The notes under the pieces are model-generated. The model did no database searches. It had not been told where the DNA came from and worked only from the letters and a program-made list of their open reading frames with translations. The translations under genes and the position numbers were made by a program. 36,479 nt of DNA. Origin: Nitrospirota bacterium. GTDB taxonomy: Bacteria; Nitrospirota; Thermodesulfovibrionia; Thermodesulfovibrionales; Magnetobacteriaceae. Every line of letters starts with the position of its first letter. Position 1 is the first letter of the stretch. The stretch covers positions 1,968-38,446 of the forward strand of contig JADFXG010000032.1 in the NCBI GenBank assembly GCA_015233895.1, read 5' to 3'. Below are positions 24,116 through 32,686 of the stretch, piece after piece.

Positions 24116-25226
24116 ACTCAACTACCTCCACGGTTTTCTTATCTGCTTCCTCGCATATACTATATATGGATTCGGCTATTTTTTCCCACGTGCAATTCCT
24201 TGCGTGTTCTAAGCCCTTTGCTATCATATCATTTCTGTAGTCATTATCTCGTATAACCATTAAAATCAGCTTACCCAAAGTGACAGCATCATCTCCTTTA
24301 AAAAAAAGAGCGATATCCTTCCCTGTTTCATAAAGTGCCTCAATGTTTGACGATATTACGGGCACACCCGATGCCATGGCCTCAAGGAGCTTCATCCCTG
24401 AGCCCTCAGACAGTGACGGTTCTATGAAAATATCCGAGGCGGAATACCACATAGGATGTTCCTCACTCGTTACCGTGTCAATGTATATCAGTCTTTCATC
24501 CTCCGGCAGCTCTTCGTCATAGCGGTCGCGCTCTCCTATTATAACAAGTTTATGCGGGATACGGTCACATATTTCAAAAAAAGCCTTAAACAGAGTCTTC
24601 AGATTTCTGTATGGAAACAGTGTGCCAAAATAAAGTATATACGGAGAGTTTATATCCTTTGACTTTATAAATTCCAGTTTACTTTCAGCAGATACCGGTT
24701 TGAAAAAATGTGTGTCAACCGCTGCTCCTGTCACATGAATATTATCCCGCTTTAGATTAAATTCCCTTATGAGTTCGTTTCTTATAAACTCAGACATAGT
24801 TACGACCTCTATATGCTCCTGTGGGAGCTTCTCCAGGTAGCCGCGAAAGTACTGCCCGATAAGCCCGTCCGTTTGTGCATACAAAGGATTTAAGTCAGAC
24901 ACGGTAACTACAATCGGTGTAGTGGTGACTACCGGAAATTCTGTGTTTGGGCAAAACAAAACGTCTATTTCGTATTCTTTTAACAGATACGGTAAAACGG
25001 TGTTGTTAAACATGAGTCTGTTGAGGTTGTTTAACAGATTGCGGGGGCCTGATATATCCAGAGGGGTATTAACAAGGCGGTAGTCACCGGCTTTCCACAG
25101 AGGATACGGAGCAAACACCGTCGTGGATTGCTCCATAAGGCACAGAAGCCGCCCAACCTCCCGTGTAAACAAATTTGCGTTACCCGGTCCCAGACCGGAA
25201 AATGCGGCGTTTATTCCTAATTTCAT
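24078..25226 (-). CDS. GT4-family glycosyltransferase
   Basis: 382 residues with a GT-B fold. The N-terminal half has LGINAAFSGLGPGNANLFTREV; the C-terminal half has YILYFGTLFPYRNLKTLFKAF, HKLVIIGERD and the E-x7-E donor motif in IEPSLSEGSGMKLLEAMASGVPVISSN. It transfers a sugar from a nucleotide donor, probably for surface glycan. Acceptor and donor are not readable. It is the first gene of a minus-strand unit with proA and rnhA; the proA ribosome site lies inside its 3' end. Confidence 0.93.
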   Translation of the reverse strand: MKLGINAAFSGLGPGNANLFTREVGRLLCLMEQSTTVFAPYPLWKAGDYRLVNTPLDISGPRNLLNNLNRLMFNNTVLPYLLKEYEIDVLFCPNTEFPVVTTTPIVVTVSDLNPLYAQTDGLIGQYFRGYLEKLPQEHIEVVTMSEFIRNELIREFNLKRDNIHVTGAAVDTHFFKPVSAESKLEFIKSKDINSPYILYFGTLFPYRNLKTLFKAFFEICDRIPHKLVIIGERDRYDEELPEDERLIYIDTVTSEEHPMWYSASDIFIEPSLSEGSGMKLLEAMASGVPVISSNIEALYETGKDIALFFKGDDAVTLGKLILMVIRDNDYRNDMIAKGLEHARNCTWEKIAESIYSICEEADKKTVEVVECESIRGNKGQGG

Positions 25227-25264
25227 TACTTTTGCTACATCCTTATTTATAGATTTCTTGTATG

Positions 25265-25292
25265 TTGATAAGAGTCTTCAAGTTATTATAGT
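25265..25292 (+). promoter_or_regulatory. Possible promoter of the YeeE/YedE gene
   Basis: TTGATA (25265-25270), 16-base spacer, TATAGT (25287-25292), ahead of the CTG start at 25362. Moderate match only, in an A+T-rich divergent gap. Confidence 0.35.
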
Positions 25293-25361
25293 ATAAAAGA
25301 GTGAGTTATAGTAAGTTTATAATTTTTTTGGTAAAACCATAAACATCATAAGGGGGTTAGC

Positions 25362-26429
25362 CTGACAGGAATTGTAGTTTCAGGGTTAATAGTAGGGTTA
25401 ATGCTGGGCTGGGTGCTTCAGCGCGGGCGGGTGTGTATGAACTCAGCCTTCAGAGACATTATTTTTGTTTCCGATACGGTTATTTTCAGGGCCTACTTAA
25501 CCGCCCTTTTAATAACAATTGTCGGGGCAAATTTTTTGGAAGACTTTGGACTTGTTAAGACACTCTACAGACAGGGTTTTATGCCTTTGGCCAACATCTT
25601 TGGAGGCTATATCTTTGGCATAGGAATGGTTGCAGCCGGAGGGTGTGCAAGCGGTATATGGTACAAGGCAGGCGAGGGAATGGTTCCCTCCTGGGTGTCG
25701 GTTTTAGGTTTTGTTGCAGGCCTGCTTACTACTACTGAGGGAATGCTTTTGCGTCTTTACCAAATACTTTCAAATTATCAGTTGTGGCTCACTAATGAGG
25801 GAATACGGCTCCTTAGCACAAAAGAGGTCGAGCACTACTGGGCTGCCCAAATTGATATCTATCCTTTGACACTGTATAACTTATTGGGCATTAATAAGTG
25901 GATAGTTATAGCTGCACTGTCTGTATTGTTTATATTGTTTATATTGCGTGGGGAGTTTTCCTCTAAAGCAAAGCCGCGGGTGGGATATGTGTGGTACATA
26001 TCAGGTCTCCTGCTGGGGCTTATTGCAGTTGCGGCATGGTGGGCATCTGACCACTTTGGCGGCAAACCGCGTGGACTATCGTTTTCTGGTCCCACTATTG
26101 AACTATTCAGGTGGATTGCTCAGGGGGATGAACCCACCTGGAGTGTGTTTATGATAATAGGGCTTATGTTGGGCTCATTCGGAAGCGCAAGAGCGCTCAG
26201 GGAGTTTAAGTTAAAAACCAGCGCTGATGCCCGTGAGATGGTAAAAGTCTTTTTGGGAGGAATTCTTATGGGGTTTGGCGCTGCTGTCGGAGGAGGTTGT
26301 AATGTTGGCCACGGCCTTACCGGAGCTTCCACTTTAGCTGTCTCAAGCATAGTTACAACGATATTTATAGTTTTAGGTAATTGGACTATGGTGTATTTTA
26401 TGTTTATCAGACCTATGAGGGATGACTAA
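25362..26429 (+). CDS. YeeE/YedE-family sulfur-compound transporter (CTG start)
   Basis: 355 residues if begun at CTG 25362, with AGGGGG six bases ahead. The first in-frame ATG (25401) would cut into the first membrane helix and leaves no ribosome site. About nine helices. The conserved cysteine motifs of the family are RGRVCMNSAFRD, AAGGCASGIWYK and GGGCNVGHGLTG; in the thiosulfate importer TsuA such cysteines pass the substrate through the membrane. Substrate is likely thiosulfate or a related sulfur compound; a selenium role cannot be excluded. It precedes the pentaheme cytochrome with the palindromic element between. Confidence 0.92.
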   Translation: MTGIVVSGLIVGLMLGWVLQRGRVCMNSAFRDIIFVSDTVIFRAYLTALLITIVGANFLEDFGLVKTLYRQGFMPLANIFGGYIFGIGMVAAGGCASGIWYKAGEGMVPSWVSVLGFVAGLLTTTEGMLLRLYQILSNYQLWLTNEGIRLLSTKEVEHYWAAQIDIYPLTLYNLLGINKWIVIAALSVLFILFILRGEFSSKAKPRVGYVWYISGLLLGLIAVAAWWASDHFGGKPRGLSFSGPTIELFRWIAQGDEPTWSVFMIIGLMLGSFGSARALREFKLKTSADAREMVKVFLGGILMGFGAAVGGGCNVGHGLTGASTLAVSSIVTTIFIVLGNWTMVYFMFIRPMRDD

Positions 26430-26431
26430 TA

Positions 26432-26556
26432 ATACCAAGTAGCCTTCAATCGTCTAACTTTGTTGGCTTTGTCGCAAGCTCCTCAGCGTACGAAAAAGTA
26501 CGCCTGCGTCACTTGCTCCTAGCCGCCTCGTTATACTTCTGAATGCAACTCGGTAT
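26432..26556. repeat. Palindromic dispersed repeat, copy 2
   Basis: Core 26445-26544 is the second copy of the element at 22251-22351, with centre GTACGAAAAAGTAC. Its outer arms ATACCAAGTAGCC (from 26432) and the mirror GCAACTCGGTAT (to 26556) pair with few mismatches, but their sequence is unrelated to the arms of copy 1. It lies between the YeeE stop and the cytochrome start. Confidence 0.7.
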
Positions 26557-26599
26557 AAAAATAATAAATTACAATTACAACCTATGGAGGTTTAATGCT

Positions 26600-27805
26600 A
26601 TGATGACAAAACCGGTTTTATCGCTGTTAACTTTATTGACAGTGTTTTTTTCAGTTGCTAAACTTGACGCTGCTCCTAATACATTTGATGCCATAAACAC
26701 AATGGAGGAGCTCTATAAGTCCTCTGAGACATGTGCCGGCTGCCACGGCAACATATATAATCAGTGGAAAACATCCGTGCACGAATCCTCGTTGTTGCAC
26801 TCTCTTGACGGGATATACTCTTTCATAGTGGAGGGGATAGAGAGAGATCCGGCGCGAAAAGGCAGACCTCTGAAGACTGAGATTATGAAATGCCTTGGCT
26901 GTCATGCTCCCGTCATGGAATATGCATCGGAAAGACTCGTTAAAGATGTGGTGGATGCCATAAAAATGGCAGGAGGGAAAACCGCAGATAAAGACGCTAA
27001 GCAAAAAGCAAAAGAGCTTCTTTCGCACCTAAATGTCTCCTGTATCGTTTGCCACAACCTAAAGGCCGTGCCGCCTCCCAATTTTCCTGAAAAGCAAACC
27101 ATGTACGGCATCAAAGGGAATGGCAACACACCGTATCACAGTATAAAAAAGACTACTTTTCTTGACAACGCCATATTCTGTATGCAGTGTCACGGGGTTT
27201 ATACGGCACCGGACAGGGAGCAGATAATCTGCAGCACCATAGCGCAAAGTTACAGGGATCAGTACGTGGCAGCAGGAGGGCAGGTTACATGCCAGGAGTG
27301 CCACATGAAAAAACACAACCGTGGCCACACTTTTCCCGGTGCCTATGTGACAGATACGCTAAAGGAATCCATGACATTAGAGGTAAGTGCCCGTGCCATT
27401 AAAACTCAGTCCTATGGGGATAAAAAGTGGATACCTGCCGCTGCAATCACAGTGGACATTACAAACAACGCCGGACACAGAATACCGGATGGCTGTCTGT
27501 GGACATCAAGAGTGCTGCTTACGGTGACAGCCACAGGTGAAAACGAAAAGGTTATCTGGTCAGCCAGAAAGGAATTCTTTGAGCCTGGCATTGACATAGA
27601 GGGTAACAGACGGTATGACGCATGGGAGATTAAAGACATTTTAGACTATTCTCTGCCTCCCAGAAAGACGACCACTGAGAAATACTACGCCGTATTCCCT
27701 GAAAAGGAAAAACTCGTTAAAATTGAGGTTAATATCGTCTATATACACAAAGACGGCCTGCAATTTCCGGTTAATACAGAAAGAAAAGTGTTAAAATATA
27801 ATTAA
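26600..27805 (+). CDS. Periplasmic pentaheme cytochrome c
   Basis: 401 residues from ATG 26600 (GGAGG nine bases ahead; in-frame upstream starts run into the palindromic repeat). A Sec signal peptide (LSLLTLLTVFFSVAKLDA) is followed by five CxxCH heme sites at 45-49, 98-102, 148-152, 194-198 and 231-235. The spacing and the SETCAGCHGNIYNQWKTSVH opening resemble cytochrome c554-like multiheme proteins. The last ~140 residues have no heme site and form a beta-rich domain with NNAGHRIPDGCLWTSRVLL, seen in related respiratory multihemes. It is probably an electron carrier or a periplasmic reductase subunit. Redox partner unknown. The methyltransferase gene starts two bases after its stop. Confidence 0.9.
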   Translation: MMTKPVLSLLTLLTVFFSVAKLDAAPNTFDAINTMEELYKSSETCAGCHGNIYNQWKTSVHESSLLHSLDGIYSFIVEGIERDPARKGRPLKTEIMKCLGCHAPVMEYASERLVKDVVDAIKMAGGKTADKDAKQKAKELLSHLNVSCIVCHNLKAVPPPNFPEKQTMYGIKGNGNTPYHSIKKTTFLDNAIFCMQCHGVYTAPDREQIICSTIAQSYRDQYVAAGGQVTCQECHMKKHNRGHTFPGAYVTDTLKESMTLEVSARAIKTQSYGDKKWIPAAAITVDITNNAGHRIPDGCLWTSRVLLTVTATGENEKVIWSARKEFFEPGIDIEGNRRYDAWEIKDILDYSLPPRKTTTEKYYAVFPEKEKLVKIEVNIVYIHKDGLQFPVNTERKVLKYN

Positions 27806-27807
27806 TT

Positions 27808-28440
27808 ATGGGACTTGATGTTAAAAATATTTTAAAAAAGCTGTCCTTTAACACATTTATACCGTTTTTCTATCCATTTATGATGCTGCCGCTTAAGGGT
27901 TTTAGAAAAGAGGCGGTGCAGATGTGTAACTTTAAGGCCGGTGATAAGTTGATTATCCCCGGAGTTGGCACCGGTTACGACCTGCCCGATATTCCAAGAG
28001 GGGTAGTGATATACGGAGTTGACATAAGTGATGTTATGCTTAGCATTGCAAAAACCAAGTTAAAACTTCACGAAAAAAACAATAACATTAACCTCAGTAT
28101 CATGGATGCCGAAAAACTGGATTTTCCCTCCAATACATTTGACAAGGCAATACTGGGACTATTTCTGACCTGTGTGTATAATCCTCAAAAGGCTTTTGCT
28201 GAAATTGTCAGAGTCATGAAACCAGGAGGCGAAATCCTGATATATGACCACCTGCTACGGACAAATAAGTGGACACAGCCCATCATATCGCATTTGGATG
28301 TCTTGATGAAATATAACTTTTGCAGCGTCATAAGGATTTTTGAGGATGTGATAAAAGACCAGCCTGTCAAAGTTGTTCAAGTAAAGAAAGGAGACCCTTT
28401 TGGTTTTATAAGAGGGTTTTTATTGCGTAAGGATGTTTAA
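27808..28440 (+). CDS. Class I SAM-dependent methyltransferase (paralogue of 16069-16692)
   Basis: 210 residues. SAM motif I LIIPGVGTGYDLP, acidic GVDISDVMLSIAK, MDAEKLDF and RVMKPGGEILIYDH match the paralogue at 16 kb, as do the N-terminal LSFNTFIPFFYP and the C-terminal KKGDPFGFIRGFLLRK. The hydrophobic N-terminus suggests a membrane-bound substrate. Coupled to the pentaheme cytochrome by a two-base gap, hinting at quinone or lipid methylation tied to respiration; this is inference. Confidence 0.85.
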   Translation: MGLDVKNILKKLSFNTFIPFFYPFMMLPLKGFRKEAVQMCNFKAGDKLIIPGVGTGYDLPDIPRGVVIYGVDISDVMLSIAKTKLKLHEKNNNINLSIMDAEKLDFPSNTFDKAILGLFLTCVYNPQKAFAEIVRVMKPGGEILIYDHLLRTNKWTQPIISHLDVLMKYNFCSVIRIFEDVIKDQPVKVVQVKKGDPFGFIRGFLLRKDV

Positions 28441-28568
28441 CCAGCCATTTTCCATACTACTGCTGTAATCTCTATGTTTTCATTATAGGCCATCACTTTT
28501 TAACTGTGAAATCACATAATATGTTGTTGAATGTAATGCTGCGTCTAAATAATGCTGCCAAAACACAT

Positions 28569-28597
28569 TTGACATTTGTTAAATGTTTATGCACAAT
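28569..28597 (+). promoter_or_regulatory. Possible promoter with internal dyad ahead of the hydrolase operon
   Basis: TTGACA (28569-28574), 17-base spacer, CACAAT (28592-28597; four of six -10 matches). Within the spacer, ACATTT-GTT-AAATGT (28572-28586) is a perfect dyad and could be an operator, perhaps for the regulator encoded in the same unit. The gap 28441-28674 holds nothing else recognisable. Confidence 0.4.
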
Positions 28598-28674
28598 ACA
28601 AAACATCTCAGGCAGTGGAGTTATAAACTTGTCTGAGTTATTCTTTCGTTACAGAAATTTGCCGGCAGGCCATT

Positions 28675-29592
28675 ATGGAATTATTAACTATATTAAAAGA
28701 AGAAAGCGGCTCTCAGGAGGGTTATGTTAATCTCACTCACGGCCGGGTGTGGTATAAGATTTGTGGTATAAACACTGCAGGGCTGCCTCTGATAGTTGTC
28801 CATGGAGGCCCTGGGTTTTCACACGATTATCTTGAACCTCTGAGCGCACTTTCTGATGAGCGTCCGGTTATTTTTTACGAGCAGCTTGGCTGCGGAAACT
28901 CAGATAAATGCAGCGGTACCTCCAGATGGAACGTTGATTACTTTGGCAGTGAATTTGATAAGGTCTGTGCAGCACTAAACCTTAAATCCCGTCATATATT
29001 GGCTCATTCAGGTGCAGCAACTTTTGTTGTGCCCTCTGTGCTGTCAACTAAATGTCAGGGAGTTGCAAGTTTAGTTCTTGCAAGTCCTTTATTAAGCAGC
29101 AAAAGACTGACTGAAGACATTAAGAGCGCTGTAGCCATGCTGCCTGATGATTCTAAAATGATTCTTAGCACTTGCGGTAATCACTCTGAATCGTCTGTTA
29201 AAACTTTTACAGACGAGCAATTTACAGAGGCTATGACGGTCTGTTATAAGGAGTTTTACTGCCGCATAGACCCCTGGCCGGATTGCCTTAACAGAAGTTT
29301 AGAAAGGCTGAATCAAGAAATTTTTAACACTATGGTTGGTACAAGCATTTTTGACTTTACCGGAAATCTCAAAGACTATGATATAACTGACAAATTAAAA
29401 GGGCTCAGCATCCCGGTTCTTGTGACTTTTGGGGCATATGAGGAAAAGTTTTCAAATACAGGTACGTATTACAGCAGTAAAATACCCGGAGCAAAGCTGG
29501 TAATTTTTAACAACTCTTCTCATATGCCTCACCTTGAACAGAAGAGCGAATACATTAATTGTGTCAGGGAATTTCTTAGCGCACATGATTGA
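28675..29592 (+). CDS. Alpha/beta hydrolase, proline-iminopeptidase-like
   Basis: 305 residues. VVHGGPGFSHDYL (41-53) is the oxyanion-hole signature of prolyl iminopeptidases. FYEQLGCGNSD (68-77) follows the usual FYDQxGxGxS. The nucleophile elbow reads LAHSGAA with S112, where the family normally has GHSWGG. The base is H283 (SSHMPH). The acid position reads FGAYEEKFS (E256) instead of the usual YD, so the triad may be Ser-Glu-His or weakened. No signal peptide, so cytosolic. Substrate could be a peptide, amide or signal molecule. The regulator gene begins 13 bases later. Confidence 0.85.
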   Translation: MELLTILKEESGSQEGYVNLTHGRVWYKICGINTAGLPLIVVHGGPGFSHDYLEPLSALSDERPVIFYEQLGCGNSDKCSGTSRWNVDYFGSEFDKVCAALNLKSRHILAHSGAATFVVPSVLSTKCQGVASLVLASPLLSSKRLTEDIKSAVAMLPDDSKMILSTCGNHSESSVKTFTDEQFTEAMTVCYKEFYCRIDPWPDCLNRSLERLNQEIFNTMVGTSIFDFTGNLKDYDITDKLKGLSIPVLVTFGAYEEKFSNTGTYYSSKIPGAKLVIFNNSSHMPHLEQKSEYINCVREFLSAHD

Positions 29593-29605
29593 TTAAACAT
29601 CTCTT

Positions 29606-32600
29606 ATGCCAGACAAATTATCAAAGATAACGCCTCCTGAGCTGCACAATGTAGTTCAACGCAGGAGGTGTTTTGATATAGTTGACTTAGCTATGGAGGA
29701 AACTCCCATCGTGTGGATGTCAGCCCCTGCAGGTTCCGGTAAAACCACGTTAGCGGCAAGCTATCTCAAAAACAGACGTATCCCTCACCTTTGGTATCAT
29801 GTTGATAAAAACGATATTGATATTATGACATTTTTTAATTATATGAGCACGGCATTAAAGCCGCATATTAAAACCCAACTATTACCGAGTTTCACATCAG
29901 ATAACATCAAAGACATAGTGTCCTTTACGCTAACGTACTTTGAGAGATTGTTTGCAGAGATTGAGACTCCATTTATCCTTGTCTTTGACGATTGTCATGA
30001 TATACCCTCAGATTCAATGTTTCATGATGTGATGGCTAAAGGATTATCTTTGCTGATTAGTGGTATAAACGTAGTGCTATTAAGCAGAAACGAGCCGCCA
30101 CCTGCTTATATCAGATTGAAAGCAAACAGAAGTATCAGCCTAATACAATGGAACGATGTGAGGTTTACACTGAAAGAGACGACAGAGCTGATTAAGAACA
30201 CTGTAAAACATACCTTCGAAAAAGATACGATTGAAGATATATATAATAATACTGATGGCCTTGTAGCCGCTTTGATACTTACCATTGAGCAGATTAAAAA
30301 AAATCCTGCTCAATACACAGGCGCAGTTACACAAGGTCTGTTATTCGATTTTTTTTCAGGGAAGGTATTTGAAGCTGCAGACAGCGACGTTCAGGAGTTT
30401 CTACTTAAAACCGCATATTTCCCAGAGTTTACCGCAGAAATGGCAATAGCGCTGACAGGATATACTCTAACTCAAAAGCTGTTAAGACGTGACAGGGGAG
30501 GGTATTTTCTTACAGCAATACATTCAAACAATGCTGTGACATTCAGGTATCACGCACTATACAGAGAATTTCTGTTAAGGCAAGCTCAGGTTTATTATAG
30601 ACAACAAGTCCGTGAGATAACTTTGTCAGCCGCCGATGTTTTAGAAGAATCCGGATACATTGAACACAGCATCCAACTGCTTATAGAAATCAAACATTGG
30701 GACAGACTTCAACGACTTTTGCTTAAAAGTGTGCCGGGTTTGATAGCAGACGGAAGATATAATATTATTGATGCCTGGTTTTTGGCTTTACCGGATGAGT
30801 TTTTACAGGAGCAGCCGTGGCTGCTATACTGGAGTGGCATTAACAAGTTTTCCTTGAATCTTGAGGATGCCAGAAAAATACTTGAAGCCGTTTACCTTTT
30901 ATTTAAAAAGTTAAAAGAATCCGAGGGACAAATATTATCGCTGTGTGCAGTAATAAAGGCTTTAGTTATGGAGTGGAGGAATTTCCATCCTCTTGATCAT
31001 TGGATTAAGGAGTTTGAAGAGGAGTTAATCGAGGTCTATAGAAGCACTGACTCAATTGAAATTAAAGAAGAGGTAGTTGCAAGTATTGTTACGGCTTTGA
31101 TATTTCGCCAACCAAACCACAAGGACATTGATTACTGGTTACAAGAGGCTGACAATATAGTTTTACATTCAAAAAATGCAGAAATACGGATGTATATTGG
31201 CTATAATCTCACTCTTTACTATCTATGGACTGGTAGTGTATATAAGGCTGGTAACACTATAGAAACGTTACACCATGTGTACAGAAACACCCAAAAACAC
31301 CTTCTGTTAAGACTTATGTGTATGAGATGTGAATGTATGTGTACATTGTATAAAGCTTCATACAAGGATACGCTAAAAGTTGTTGAGGAGGGACTTAAGA
31401 TTGCTGATGAGACTGGTTTGCACTTAACGGATACAATGTTTTTAGGGTTAGGTATCTACTGTTTTCTTGCTCTGGGCAACAATGAGATGGCAGAAGTTTA
31501 TATGCAAAAAATAATATCTTACATGGGAGATATTCAGATCTATGGATTCTACTACTATCAGATGGCATCTTTGATTGCATATGCCAAAGGGAACTTTTCC
31601 ACTGCGATTGAGTATGGGGAGAAAAACATAGAATATACGGAACAATACGGCTGCCAACTTATGCAGGGAGTACATTTATCTATACTTGTATGTTTATTGG
31701 CAGAAGCTGGATATAATGACAAGGCTCTGCTTTATTTAGAACATCTTAAGAGAATTGGGCTTACTGCGAGGAGTTTACTTTTTACATATTTTTCATTAGA
31801 AATCGAAGCTCTTATTTCTGTAAATAATAATGACCTGCAGAGGTTTGAGGTAAAAATTGAGGAATTTGTAAGGATAGCTAAAGTTACAGGAATGAAGGGT
31901 ATGCTTCCGTTTCGTAAACATGTCCATATCTTATGTAAAACAGCGCTGGAAAGAGGAATTCAAACTGACTACGTAAAAGAAATCATAAGGCTTCATAATC
32001 TGACTCCGGGCGGCGACATGATAGATGACTGGCCGTATCCGGTTAGAATACACACATTTGGACGATTTAAAATCGAAAAGGACGGCAGGATATTAGAGTC
32101 CAGGGGGAAAATGCAGCAAAAACCACTTGCGCTGCTTAAAGAATTGGCTCTCTCTGAGGTCGGGGGTGTTAGTGCAGAGAAAATCTCAGAGTTTTTGTGG
32201 CCAGACTCTGATAGTGAAGCGGCTAAAACATCCTTTAACACGACGCTTCACCGCACTCGTAAGATGCTGGATTCTGAGGATAACAACTTTATACTTTACC
32301 ATGATGGAAAAGTTTCACTAAATCGGAAATTTGTATGGACAGATGTTTGGGCTTTCAACTATCTTAGCGAACGGGTGGAAGAGCTATACAAAAATCGTAC
32401 TGTAAACAGCGCAGCGTCAGATGATGATTTTAAAGAGGTTTTAGCTTTGTTGCTTAAAATCTATGATTTGTTAAGAGGATATTTTGTTTTACCAAACGAG
32501 GGGCATTTATTGCACCATGCCCCCTCCGTACAACAGCGAATCAGGGGCAGCATCTCCAAACTTGTGCATTGTGTAGCAAAATGGTGTCAGGATACAGGGG

Positions 32601-32686
32601 AGTTAGAAAAGGCAGATGAAATAAAGCAACTTTTTCAGATGATTACAGCACAGCAAGATATAGAAATTGACGGACTAACCTTGTGA
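29606..32686 (+). CDS. Large MalT-like ATPase/TPR regulator with C-terminal BTAD-type DNA-binding domain
   Basis: 1026 residues. A STAND-type ATPase domain leads: Walker A APAGSGKTT (40-48), Walker B FILVFDDCHD, then VVLLSRNEPPPAY. A long helical TPR sensor region (~330-800) follows. From ~811 comes RIHTFGRFKIEKDGR, a winged-helix OmpR-like domain (LLKELAL ... SEFLWPDSDSEAAKTSFNTTLHRTRKML), then a BTAD-like tail to the end. MalT itself ends in a LuxR HTH, so this is the BTAD variant. Such proteins oligomerise on binding an inducer and ATP. The inducer may be related to the hydrolase product; inference from operon position. No ribosome site is seen at ATG. The last 4 bases overlap the terC start. 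Confidence 0.9.
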   Translation: MPDKLSKITPPELHNVVQRRRCFDIVDLAMEETPIVWMSAPAGSGKTTLAASYLKNRRIPHLWYHVDKNDIDIMTFFNYMSTALKPHIKTQLLPSFTSDNIKDIVSFTLTYFERLFAEIETPFILVFDDCHDIPSDSMFHDVMAKGLSLLISGINVVLLSRNEPPPAYIRLKANRSISLIQWNDVRFTLKETTELIKNTVKHTFEKDTIEDIYNNTDGLVAALILTIEQIKKNPAQYTGAVTQGLLFDFFSGKVFEAADSDVQEFLLKTAYFPEFTAEMAIALTGYTLTQKLLRRDRGGYFLTAIHSNNAVTFRYHALYREFLLRQAQVYYRQQVREITLSAADVLEESGYIEHSIQLLIEIKHWDRLQRLLLKSVPGLIADGRYNIIDAWFLALPDEFLQEQPWLLYWSGINKFSLNLEDARKILEAVYLLFKKLKESEGQILSLCAVIKALVMEWRNFHPLDHWIKEFEEELIEVYRSTDSIEIKEEVVASIVTALIFRQPNHKDIDYWLQEADNIVLHSKNAEIRMYIGYNLTLYYLWTGSVYKAGNTIETLHHVYRNTQKHLLLRLMCMRCECMCTLYKASYKDTLKVVEEGLKIADETGLHLTDTMFLGLGIYCFLALGNNEMAEVYMQKIISYMGDIQIYGFYYYQMASLIAYAKGNFSTAIEYGEKNIEYTEQYGCQLMQGVHLSILVCLLAEAGYNDKALLYLEHLKRIGLTARSLLFTYFSLEIEALISVNNNDLQRFEVKIEEFVRIAKVTGMKGMLPFRKHVHILCKTALERGIQTDYVKEIIRLHNLTPGGDMIDDWPYPVRIHTFGRFKIEKDGRILESRGKMQQKPLALLKELALSEVGGVSAEKISEFLWPDSDSEAAKTSFNTTLHRTRKMLDSEDNNFILYHDGKVSLNRKFVWTDVWAFNYLSERVEELYKNRTVNSAASDDDFKEVLALLLKIYDLLRGYFVLPNEGHLLHHAPSVQQRIRGSISKLVHCVAKWCQDTGELEKADEIKQLFQMITAQQDIEIDGLTL

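Noticed and set aside
28506-28730. 74-codon ORF ahead of the hydrolase
   Set aside because: No ribosome site, overlaps the hydrolase start in another frame, and covers the likely promoter.
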